Below are positions 13,201-23,881 of a stretch of DNA of 64,000 nt, in pieces. The stretch lies in NCBI RefSeq assembly GCF_040115645.1, contig NC_089543.1, forward strand, positions 2,728,001 to 2,792,000, read 5' to 3'. A program made the translations under genes and the position numbers. The notes beneath the pieces were generated by a model. The model was not told the origin of the DNA, did not search any database, and worked only from the letters and a program-made list of their open reading frames with translations. Each line of letters begins with the position of its first letter. The stretch's first letter is position 1. The stretch is from Euwallacea fornicatus (Eukaryota > Arthropoda > Insecta > Coleoptera > Curculionidae).

Positions 13201-16200
13201 GCATTGTAATTAAACAGCACAGAGAACAAAACGTTAACACTGCTACGTATCCTGGGAAAATTCCTTTTATAAAACTTTGCCAATTAAAGAGGAGCTACTT
13301 GATGCGTAAAGAGTAACATTCTAAAAACTCTATTCCCAGAAAAAGTTTTATTGCGAATTTATTGGTTTTGTGAACTGAGATAAAAGAAAAACATGAGGTG
13401 CTTTAAAAATACCATTAAGTGCTTTCTCCAGCCTTACGAACTTTTTTTTTAAGAGAAACCCTTAAAAAATTAAAAACTTTTTCGATGTCAACATCGGCCA
13501 AATTGTGATCTGAAAACAAAGATAAACCAGAGTTTATTGGGTAGAATCGAATATGAATGAAGAATACGAAATATAATAAGTAACCAATGAAAAAATTCCC
13601 GAGACCATCTACCATATGTGGGTCTGGAGCATTAACATTCTTGTTATTATTATATACAGTAGGTACACATTTAATTTGCCGATGCGCCCTTTCTGTTTTC
13701 GATCACTGGACCGTGTTCTTTAATTCTTTGTTTTTACTGCCAAATTCAAAAGAAGAAAATGGATTAATCTGTTTATGAAGGGCGGAAAACAGTCTGGAGC
13801 ACTGAAGATATCATCCGAATGTCTACATCAAACAACTTTGTATAATCAAAAAAACTATAATGCATGTGGCACGGCTCTTTTCTTTCTGAAACAAATAAGT
13901 GTCTTTCTTGAAAGCCATGTTAGCTGATCGTATCTAGAAAAGTGATTCCTGTTTACTATCGTCTTTCATTAGCACACTTGCCGATTTATTGAATTAGTTT
14001 TAATTATGTGCTAATTCAACCAATAAGTCTAGTATCATAGTACGTGCTTATTAGCGATTTGTATCTAAGCCACTTAGTATGGAACTGATAGAGAAAATAG
14101 AAAATTAATTTGTTTTTAAGATTATAGACAATAATGATTCCGAGTAATCAAACAAAGGTATACAAATGTCATCACCTTTCTTGACACACAATTAAATGAA
14201 ATTATCAATAATTAAGCCAATACAAGATTCAGGTGAAAGTGGATTTATTGAAACTTTAACATTGTTAAAGTTCCTGCATAATATGCGATTGTTTTTTGAT
14301 TCACACATAACTAATTTTCGTATTATACATACAGCAAAATTATTTAAACAATATGCCCTTAATTAAGAATCAAAACTTTAAATTAGGTTACCGTCCCATT
14401 GCTTTATTCCCTAGATATCCTAGGGGTGTGCGCCCTTTATACCGCTTTAGACAAAGGAGCGTTTCATTTTACTCCTCTATTTTGAAAATATTACATGTGG
14501 AAAGCTTACTTTAATTAATTAGGTTAGAGTCTAGGATATCGATCGGATAATGAACAATTACAATTTCTTGTAGTACCTAGGTAAATATGCAGTGAGGTCG
14601 AAAATAAAATATCTTTTCTATGATTTTTTAAGACAATTCGGCGAGGGATTTTATAGCTCACCATAAACTTCCTAATAAACTAAATAGATAAAATTAAATT
14701 TAACGGTAAATATCAATCCTAGCAATAGGGACCGTTAATTTTGCAAATTCCAGTTGATTTTTCAGCTAGTCGAATATAATGAAAGGAATGGCCAACAAGA
14801 GAAAAATTATAGAGGTCAAGGGATATAACAACAGTCTACACAATTCATGCACAATGACCTTCGACGCCGGGTTTTCTATTAATTGTTAACCACCGCATAT
14901 AATGGGACCCATAATTATTACTTTGTTATTGGAAGTAACACCTCGAATTCATCAGAAAATTTTCTTTACGAGTGAATTGACGTGGTTTCTGCGAATTTCA
15001 GTAAATGAATTCAGATATAAAGTTGTGGCTTGTCTTAGATATTATTAACAGATAAAATTGTGAGCGGCAAATATTAATCAACATCTACGGCAAACACAAA
15101 TGACAATTTTTAATTCCATCTACATTAAGTGTATTATTAACTAGTTCAACTAAATTATTCATTGAAATAAATAGTAGTTGTTTGGAACGCTCGAAGAGTA
15201 TTGACAATTCAATTATTATTGTATTAATTATCACAATCCCAATTCGTATCGAGTTAACCGACTTATTGTAGCGAATATTACAGGAAAAATATTGACCTAA
15301 ATGCATGACATAGATACTTAATCTCATAAATTTATTTCTTACGTGCCACCAAAAACTATTTTTTTTTAGTACTTTTGATCATATGTAAATAAACTTGTAT
15401 TTCTCTTATAAATCGGAATAAAAATTACCCAAAAACTTACTTGCTCCAACTGGCAACCCCCTACCTTCCGGTGCTGAAATTACAAAGTTAAAGATTTTGT
15501 AAACCCAAGTAAAACCGGCAGCAAAAAGTGGGCTTTTAGCCTCCGATCCCCTTGGGGTTTCTAGGCGATGCTTTAATGTAAATTCCTGTTTTTGTGTTTA
15601 ATTTTATTCCCCGATGAAGCCTGCTGTATAATATTAAAATCGTTAATTATTCAAATCAGGTGTGTTTGAACATAATTACTTCTAAGTGAGGATACAGTTT
15701 GAAATATTAACGACAAAGGAGGTTCAAATTTGGGTTTGTGTGTTTAAGTTCATGTCAAAACAATACGTTGTGAAATATGGGTGGGTAAGTTGTTTGAAAT
15801 ATTAAAGGAGTCAGTGAATTCTTGAGGAGTTGGTCGCTGCTCGAGCCTTATATTTTGCAGTGATACCAATTAATTTTCGTGTTTTTCTTTAGTGTATAGA
15901 AATACTTTAAAAAAAAATCCAAAACATTGCTGAATAGAATATACTCGTCACTATGGCAAATAGATGCGACATATTCGGATTTGATGAAATGTACTATCTA
16001 ATTACGTTTTAACGGAAATAATCCATTTATATGAAAACAAAGTAATTGATTCTTCATGGCCGCAAATTTCATGCCTACTACTGTGGTAAATTGCGCATGG
16101 AATTTTTCAGATCTCGTTTAATTCAATCCAATGAAATTTTTCGATTTTCCTCACAAGACTTTAGGTGTATCCTAAGTTAATATTATTCAGGGGCAGTTTA

Positions 16201-16270
16201 TATATTAGCAGGCATCGGCATTCGATGGGGAGGCGATTTGAAGCCAATTATATAAACATACACGTGTATG

Positions 16271-16535
16271 TAGGAAAAATCTTTCGTTTTTGAGATACAG
16301 GTTTGTCAAAAAAGAACATTTTAAAAAGTATTTTTCACGCAGTTCTTATAGTTTTTAACAAAATTCACTGAAATTGTTCCTGTAGGTTTGGACATGTCCA
16401 AATCTGCTAATTATCGTAAATAACCTATAGCTAAAATTTAAAGAGAATTTTTTCAAAAACAATGAATGTGGAGAAATACTAAAAAAAGAAAATCAAGATT
16501 TTGACGCCCTATATCTCAGATACTAAAGGTTTGCC
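16271..16535. repeat. Diverged inverted-repeat sequence
   Basis: The left arm includes TTTTTGAGATACAGGTTTGT (from about 16287). Its reverse complement is similar to TTTTGACGCCCTATATCTCA starting at 16499, followed by ACTAAAGGTTT. A related copy of the right-arm motif occurs at 19335-19368. Together they suggest a dispersed repeat family, possibly MITE-like. No target duplication can be defined. Confidence 0.4.
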
Positions 16536-17567
16536 AGACAGAAGAATGTGGACATACTTAACCTAGAACAAGGTTCTCTACCGAATGCTAAAGTTTTGTT
16601 AATATAAACTAACTCACCATGTACATACGTGCCTAGAAAGATATGCCTTTGAATCATAAATAAAAATTTCTGACAAACACAAGATAAAGTTCCTGCACAA
16701 CTCATTGAGTGGCAAATGGCGACAATAAATCCAGATATAAATTACAAAATTAACAGGTAGTAAACTTGTAAGGCATGAACATTAAAATTCTGCCTTGTTT
16801 TTGATCAAGACATTTGAGATCTTTTATCTTTATAATAGTTATTACGTTGAAAATGATAATGCCCAAGAACTGAATTTTATTTTATCTGGAAACTAGAAAA
16901 ATTTTCCGTGCACTCCTTCATGATAATGATCGGAAGTGTTAATGTTATGTAGTACAGTAAAACAAGCAATAGAAATTCTTCATTACGTTCGGCAATAAAT
17001 ATTTAATTACTATTTTCCATATACTAAACACGTTTTAGAATTTATTTGAATAAATTATTTCTTACAAATGCATCTATGAAAGCTTCTTTGTTGAAATTGA
17101 ATTTGTCAAAACTGGGTAACTTCAATTTCTAAAATACTGTGTACGTTTAGTAAAAAATTAAAAAGAGAACTCTTGAAATACATACATGTTTTTGAGAACG
17201 CTTTGCCACAGTCATATCGCTGCCCTAAAAATGATCAATACAGTGGTAAGAAACCAAGTAACTCAAGAGGTTTTGCCTTTCCAAATCATATATACGCATG
17301 TTGAATAAGCAACATCTAATGAAATACACATTGAAAATAAACTCTGAAACTCTTCCTTTCGTAGAAAACCGGTATCCATACGACAGTTATAATGGTGTAA
17401 ATTTATTATTACCTAATAATAACCACTAAAAATGCTAACAAAACAAATTTCACTGTTGAATTTTAGATCGATCACAGAAATTTATATAAATTATCCAGTA
17501 TAAAAATAATCTCAAACGTTTGATTTGGCTCTGAAGTAGTACTGGACTATAGTCATTATCATTATAA

Positions 17568-17948
17568 CCGGCGGTTGGTGGTACTGAACACGTTGTGCGC
17601 GCGCAAGCGGCGTACTGGCGGTTGCACGCCGCGTTCATGAAAGGTTGAGTACTTGAATCAAACAAGTGTCTCAGTAACTGGGATCTGTATCAGTATTATC
17701 TGTACACCGACTGATTAAGCCCCGCAATAGCTGCTTTTTACTTAAAAGGCTCCAGAGCGATCATTAGTATTCGAACAGTATTTTAATAGTTAATTTTGAC
17801 CGTATTAGTCGTGCAACTGGGACATTGAGCTATAACAGTTTTCCAATTATTTAATCGTTAGTGATTTTTAAGTGATACCACCCACGGACTATGCTGATGT
17901 GTAACAGATTTTAAGTTTTCCTGCAAAGTGAGAAGTTATTTTTTGTGA
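17568..17948 (+). promoter_or_regulatory. Mitf: CpG-rich promoter-like segment and 5' leader inside the Mitf intron
   Basis: Bases 17568-17639 form the densest CpG cluster I noticed in the window (CCGGCGG, GTGCGCGCGCAAGCGGCG, CACGCCGCG), standing out against AT-rich intron. Downstream come initiator-like TCAGT motifs (17671 and 17690). A leader of about 250-300 bases follows, with two small upstream open frames (ATG 17636 and ATG 17891), before the candidate coding start at 17949. TATA-like strings (17483-17490 and 17499-17505) lie further upstream. No transcription start can be fixed from sequence. The link to Mitf rests on the adjoining phase-compatible exon. Confidence 0.4.
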
Positions 17949-18023
17949 ATGACATCCAGAACTAGATCGAGAACTCAAACCAAAAAAATGCCCGTGTATA
18001 ATATAATTACTAGGAGATTCAAG
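17949..18023 (+). CDS. Mitf: Candidate alternative first exon of a short Mitf isoform
   Basis: ATG 17949 is directly preceded by an in-frame TGA, so the frame starts here or at the second ATG (17988), which has a better context (AAAATGC). It encodes 25 residues, M-T-S-R-T-R-S-R-T-Q and so on, strongly basic, ending R-R-F-K at AAG|GTATTT. The end is phase 0, and the exon at 38320 also begins in phase 0, so the two can be joined without a shift. The product would have about 345 residues, keeping the acidic region, bHLH-zipper and C-terminus but lacking the Rag-binding and V-Q-T-K-L-E-N-P-T blocks of the 7720 exon. This is the arrangement of vertebrate MITF-M, made from an internal promoter. The residues show no clear homology to a known Mitf first exon, and a phase match arises by chance one time in three. 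It could instead be non-coding or belong to another transcript. Confidence 0.35.
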
Positions 18024-19334
18024 GTATTTTTATTATTTTTTATTAATCTAGCATGTGAGAGTACCATCCATAACAACTCATAATTATATGACACATCGCA
18101 TATATTCATTTATACTGCAGTAAACACAGTTTTATGCTTTAGAACTGAGATACGCCAGTAAAATTAGTTAACCAAAGGAATAAACGACTCGTAAATTTAC
18201 AATAATAACATATACACCGGTTTCATCCTCATCAAATTACAACAGACAAAATTATTTTTCCACAAAGATATTTTCAAACATGTTCTCACTTAAGGATGTG
18301 GAAAACTCTTGAGTTGAAACACAAGTTCCTTCATTTAAAAAATCACATCAATTAAGGTGAGAATTCAATATATTACGAGAGCTAGACGATAAGATTACTA
18401 CGTTCAGTTATTGTTAAAACCAGGTATACTGCAATCACTGTACTGTTGTAACCATGAAATTCGTTGACAATGTGGAAACTCAGACAATTACTCATTGGAA
18501 GAAGTTACGAAAAACGCCAAACGTAAGCAAACCATTTACAACGACAATGAAAAATCTGCTATGTTAAGCCTTAGCTATTTAATAAATCTTCCATTCTAAA
18601 TATCTCATAACAACTATTAATTCGTTTCAATGACATTGGCACGATTGAAAGAACGAAATTGAAGGTTTTATTGAGGAGAAGCGCATATTTTACTTAATGA
18701 GAAATTCCTCTTGAAAGATTAAAGCATCTTCCAACAGGTTTGTTTTTGATAAGCAATTGCTGAATTGTTTAATAAAATTCGAGGAATTTGATGTAAATAT
18801 GGAGATCCTTACATTCTGAATAAGCAGGTCGAGTTGTTTTGAATGGGAATGATTGCCAGCAAATTTTTCTTCTTAATATTACAAAGGGATTTGATGCCTC
18901 ACTTATAATATAATGATGCAATACTTGTGTGAATTCACCCGCTTAAAAGTAAACAGAATCTTTTCGCATCTTTAGAGCTTTAAACGAATTTATGCAAATA
19001 AATAAAATTAAGTTAATTATCTTCTTACATCTGTTGTTTAGATTTTAATATAGTGACTTGAAAGATCACTTCAGGGAAAAAAAAAATCTTCAAGTTATCA
19101 AAGATTAAGATGTTTTAAAATATTTTCAATATAGTCACTAAGATCTACTATACTTTTTGAGATCGAATGAATAAAACTTTTAATATGTTATTTATTAATG
19201 CGAAAAGGAATTAAGAGAAAAAAATGTAAGATACAAAGAACTTCTTAAATTTAATAAATTCTACCCCCCCCCATATATTCCACACATTAATAATTTTGTA
19301 GGTGGGTGTGGAAAATTGTTTAAAAAACTTTAAA

Positions 19335-19368
19335 TTTTGACACTTTGTATTTCAAAAACTAAAGGTTT
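19335..19368 (+). repeat. Fragment of a dispersed repeat family
   Basis: TTTTGACACTTTGTATTTCA and the following ACTAAAGGTTT match, with scattered substitutions, the motif at 16499-16532 (TTTTGACGCCCTATATCTCA, then ACTAAAGGTTT). The similarity may extend towards 19460, but I cannot fix its end. Confidence 0.45.
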
Positions 19369-20616
19369 TTCGACATATATTGATACAGTTTTGACTCAGA
19401 ATATCATTTTTCATGGAATATCTGACTTCTTCTGGTATAAACTTAGGACTAGTCCTGTATACAAACCGGATTTCAAATTGACGTTTGTATTTTTTTTATG
19501 TTGAAAAGCAACCGTAAAAATTTAACAAACTTTCAAATGATCTCACTCTTGACATTCTTGCCTCCAATTAATTCACACCTAACTATTTTGTTACTTAATT
19601 TGCAGCTACATAATTTTATACAGTTATAGTTGAACTATACATCATACCTTTAATTTTCTCAAAATATCATTAGAGCTGAATCGTGTAAAGATTTGATAAT
19701 AAACCAGGTTTGTTCGAGGAATGAACTTGAATTATATCTCTTGTCAAGGCTTAAATATCACCTAACGAGTTTCATAGAATTACGTATTTTTTAAAAGGGA
19801 AATTTGAAATTTTTCGGGCAAGATAACGAGTGAAATTTATATTACTAACATTCCTTGAGCTCTAAATTGACTTGTAAAAGAAATTTGACATTAGGCGTAT
19901 TAATGTATGGGGTTTTTATAAGGCCACACCATATGTAAGAAAATGAAACTGACATAAAATAAAATGACTGATAAAAATAATTCAATCGCATATTAAGCTC
20001 ACATAAAAAAGCATATAAATATCGAATCCGAATCAACAATCGAGAAAAATATTTATTGTCCCAAGCTGCGGGCTCATGAAAGTCACATAAAATGCAATGG
20101 ACTATTTAATCTAGATCCTGTGATATTTTTCAATGTCCAGTGCCAGCTGGTAAAGCAGTAATTACAAACTTAATTAAAACTTATAAAAGAACATAACTAA
20201 AATATAAAAAGGATATGCCTGGGATAGTTTATACGAGCTGAAAATTTAATTATTCTTACTGCAGTGGCCATAATTTTTGTTTACTGCACTGGAAACTAAA
20301 AACAAGAAGTAACTGTTAAAAAATAAGGTTTTGGGCAAAAAGGCTTTCACGACAAAGGATATTCCAAATAAATAGCATAGATATTAATAAATAAAGATAT
20401 GAAGATGGTAAATCTATCTCCTGTTTATTAACTTTAGGATGCAATGTCAAAAAAATTGTAAATCTATAAAAGTCAACCATTTTATTAGGTTGTTACGTAA
20501 AGATTGAAGTTTGAAAAATTTTTATGAAATATGCAAAGAAACTTTGCGCTTGATTTATGATTGAATGTAACCCTCAACATCGAATAAGCAGTAAATTTCC
20601 GTGTGGTAACGTTTTC

Positions 20617-20632
20617 ATGGGGAAATCCCCAT
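20617..20632. promoter_or_regulatory. kappaB-like palindrome
   Basis: ATGGGGAAATCCCCAT contains GGGAAATCCC, which fits the consensus for Rel/NF-kappaB family proteins (Dorsal, Dif, Relish in insects). The stem is seven bases on each side of AA. It is isolated in the Mitf intron, and a single site in 64 kb could be chance. Confidence 0.3.
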
Positions 20633-22633
20633 ACACCATGGAACGTTTAGATTCATTCAGTGGTATTTACATATGCATATAAACAACTGTACACGACTAA
20701 GTTAGTATTTGAACCGTAGCATTAAAAATCAGTTTATTAACAATACATTAATAAATTTCATTAATACAAATTACGCTTTAGATATTACGTATTTGTGATC
20801 GGACACAGATATAAATGTGCAACGACTGTGTTGTAAAAAGCACATAGTACGCAGCGCTAACTTCGGGTGGTAATAGTTTTATAACAATTCAAAATGTCCA
20901 GAGTCATCAGAAGCATAAAATCCAAACATGTAGATTGGAATCACTTATATGGTAAACCAAAGCGGTGGGTCCCATAAACTGCCAGTATATTAGCCTGTGA
21001 CATAATATACAATAAAATAATCGATCACTGTCAATTCTATTAAAGCATTCATTATGTAAATTTACTCAATATTTACTATAGGCGGCCGCGTCATTTGGGA
21101 TTTAATTTTTTAATCTGTAGTTTAATGACAGGAGTTAATACAGTAATGTTCTCTATTGTGGCTTGCGCATTTCTAATGCCCGTAGATGGGTAATTTCCTT
21201 GATGTTATGAGAATGTATGTAAGTATGAAATTCATAGGTAAATGTCACATATTTTGTTTGGATAGAAGGGACACTGCAGAGCTTCACAGATGTGGAGTGG
21301 AAGGCATCCATGTTAAAGATTTTCGGATTACCTGTTGATTAATGTTGCCCGGTAACACGCGTGGGATCGCATATGATAATTATATTGATGTTTGATCAGG
21401 AATACATAAAATAAATAAGCTGATAATCAAGTAAATCCGATAAAGATTTCTTTTCTGGCATTCAATTGATTCAAAATTAACAAGACGATTTCATGCAAAA
21501 ACGAAGCGGGGGCTTCACATGATTTTAATTTGTGAAAGTTTTATCGTTAAGGGGCACCTAAAATAGATTAATTTACAATTCCACTCTCGTGCACATTTAA
21601 CAACTACAGCGTCATACAATGCAGATATAACGTGTCAGGTTTTGAAATATTCATACAAATCGTAATTAACATTGTAACCCGCCAATATGTCTGACTAATA
21701 AACGAAACCGGGCCTTGCGTTAAAAAGTGACAATAATGACAAAATTCTTATAAAAACATGAAGTTAAAGACATTATAAATCTGATTTAAAACATACAGCG
21801 ATATTACCAAATGTAGGTTAATCGTATATCAAAAGTGTAACATAATAGCAGTACATACTTGTATAATAATGCAATAATTGGCACAGAATTATGTTTGTAG
21901 ACAGATAAATTTGCAAGAACAAGATTTTACGCCTATCAGGTAGATAGATGTTCTTTACATAGCTTCCTAAACGTTTTGTTTGGATTAAAACAATTGCGCA
22001 ATATTTTCATAAACATGATAAGGCCACAAACATCTTAAATCGTTTACCGTAAAATAGGTTACTAAATAAAAACTTGGCATTGTTTGTTCAACAAAATACT
22101 GTGATTTTAATTAAATCCTTACAAAGTTTAATTACATGTTACTTACAAACTTGATGAGATCCTGTTTTCTTGTTAAATTATAAATTATCTCCAGGTTTTA
22201 CACTGTTACGTCTTGATGATTATAGCCCTTTGGATATTGAAATCGTTGCTTCATTAAAAACATCAGCTTCAGAAAGTTTAAAACGCAATTAAATTTGACA
22301 CGACGCCACATAACATTCTGAACAACTCTAAGTAATATCGCCAATTTGATCATGGCGAGTTTTAAGTTCTCAAAAAGGGATGTTTCAGGCCTCCCTGTAA
22401 ATCTGTAGCTACGATTTTAAGACGATACACAAATGGGTAACCTCCATAGTTATTAGAGATATTTCTAGATAGAGAAAAACTCTTGCAGGTGTTCTAGGCC
22501 CACGATTTGAGACAGGCTTGCCAAAAATGATCTGAATAAAACTAGTGCCATTGCTCGGAAAGCTCCTTTAAGTTTTTGCGTTATATTATTATTTTTATAA
22601 CTATATTAATTATTTCTATGTACTTATAATCTA

Positions 22634-23879
22634 TTAGGTTGGTAGGAAAATAATTTCGTCTTTGTGTTTTCAATTTTTACAGCGTGATATTGGAATGAAT
22701 TCTTTGATGAATACGGCTATGCTATATATCATTTAAAGACGTTGACTTATTTCTGTATTTTAATAATAAACAGTGTCTACGTAGTGCCCCTTTACAGTTT
22801 AGTTAGAGAACTTTAGTTAAGATGGAAAAGAAGCAAATTCGGATGATTTTCTTACACGAGTTTAAGCTGGATACTAAAGCAATGGAAACCGCTAGAAAAA
22901 TGAATAATGCTTTTGGTCTTGATACTGTTCATGAACGGGTGGTACAACTTTGGTTTAAAAATTTCGTAGTCGAAATGAACACCTCGCAGATCAAAAAGGT
23001 CGTGGACGTCCATCAGTAATTAACAATGACCAGTTAAAGGCCTTAGTCGAAACAAACCCCCGTACCACTATTAGAGCGCTTGCGGAAGAATTAGGCATAA
23101 CTCATCCAACAGTTCTAGACCATCTGCAACAGCTTGGAAAAACAAAAAAGCTCGACAAACGGGTCCCGCACGAACTGAACGAAAACCAAAGAAATTGTCG
23201 TTTCGAAGTGTCGTCGGCACTCATTTTCCGCAACAAAAATGACCTGATTCTTGATCGTATTGTGACGTGTGACGAGAAATGGATCCTACACGACAACCGT
23301 CGACGTTCAGATCGATGGTTGGACCACGATCAGGCTTCACAGCCCTTCCCGAAACTACATTTGCACGAAAGGAAGTTCATGGCAAGTGTGTGGTGGTCAG
23401 CTGCCGATCTGATCCATCACACCTTTCTAAACTCAGGCGAAACCATCACAGCAGAGAGATATTGTCAGCAAATTGATGACATGCATCAAAAACTATGGCG
23501 TATCTCCCCGGCATTGGTCAACTGAAAAGGCCCAATCCTTCTTCATGACAACGCTCGGCCGCATGTCGCGTAGTCAACTCTACAGAAATTGAATAACCTT
23601 GGTTATGAGACTTTGTCTCATCCGCTATACTCTCCAGACCTCTCACCTGCCGATTACCATTTTTTCAAGCCCCTCGACCATTTCCTACGCGACAAATGCT
23701 TTAAAAACCAAGAGGGTGCCAAAAATGCCTTCAACGACTTCATCGTCTCTCGGTCTTCGGAATTCTATGCTTCCGGTATAAATAAAACTGTTTCACGTTG
23801 GCAAAAGTGTATTATAAGTTGAGTGACATTTGTTTAAAGTTAAGGATTCAAAAACGAAATTATTTTTCTACCAACCTAA
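22634..23879 (+). mobile_element. mariner element, cecropia/Hsmar1-like, with terminal inverted repeats and TA duplication
   Basis: The element is 1246 bases long, flanked by TA at 22632-22633 and 23880-23881. The terminal repeats begin TTAGGTTGGTAGGAAAATAA on the left and TTAGGTTGGTAGAAAAATAA on the right strand. They stay nearly identical for about 30 bases, with one or two mismatches. It encloses one transposase gene on the + strand that is broken by three lesions, described separately. Little divergence of the repeats suggests a relatively recent insertion compared with the other elements here. It sits in the same orientation as Mitf, deep in the large intron, and should be spliced out. 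Confidence 0.95.
22822..23822 (+). pseudogene. Inactivated mariner transposase (DD34D)
   Basis: The frame opens with M-E-K-K-Q-I-R at 22822, near the expected family start, and ends R-W-Q-K-C-I-I-S before TGA at 23820-23822. Present are the N-terminal helix-turn-helix, the linker G-R-G-R-P-S, the W-V-P-H-E-L-like motif (here R-V-P-H-E-L), and Y-S-P-D-L-S-P-A-D-Y. The catalytic acids are D in T-C-D-E-K-W (codon 23271), D in L-L-H-D-N-A-R-P-H (23547) and D in S-P-A-D-Y-H (23652), with 34 residues between the last two. There are three lesions. One base is missing at about 22957-22962, in the lysine pair of the W-F-K-x-F motif. TGA at 23523 stands where the family has arginine, and TAG at 23571 where it has glutamine. 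The two stops are single transitions from CGA and CAG. The overlapping frames at 23102-23296(-), 23279-23476 and 23599-23781 are shadows. Confidence 0.93.
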
Positions 23880-23881
23880 TA

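Larger units (their letters stand above)
8243..17567. other. Mitf large intron, 5' part
   Basis: This stretch lies between the GT donor at 8243 and the promoter-like segment near 17568. It holds a LINE remnant on the - strand (about 10064-10287) and a diverged inverted-repeat sequence at about 16271-16535. The rest is AT-rich sequence with no supported gene. Short open frames, such as those around 9763-10023 and 10772-10987, have no family motifs. Confidence 0.5.
18024..22633. other. Mitf large intron, middle part
   Basis: AT-rich intron with no supported gene. It holds a repeat-family fragment at 19335-19368, a kappaB-like palindrome at 20617-20632, and a sequence ending in CTCCCTGTA at 22399 that resembles one end of a DNA transposon. 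A cytosine homopolymer lies near 19266. Confidence 0.5.

Noticed and set aside
23102..23296. Minus-strand and alternate-frame open frames within mariner
   Set aside because: They overlap the transposase reading frame and show no family sequence of their own.
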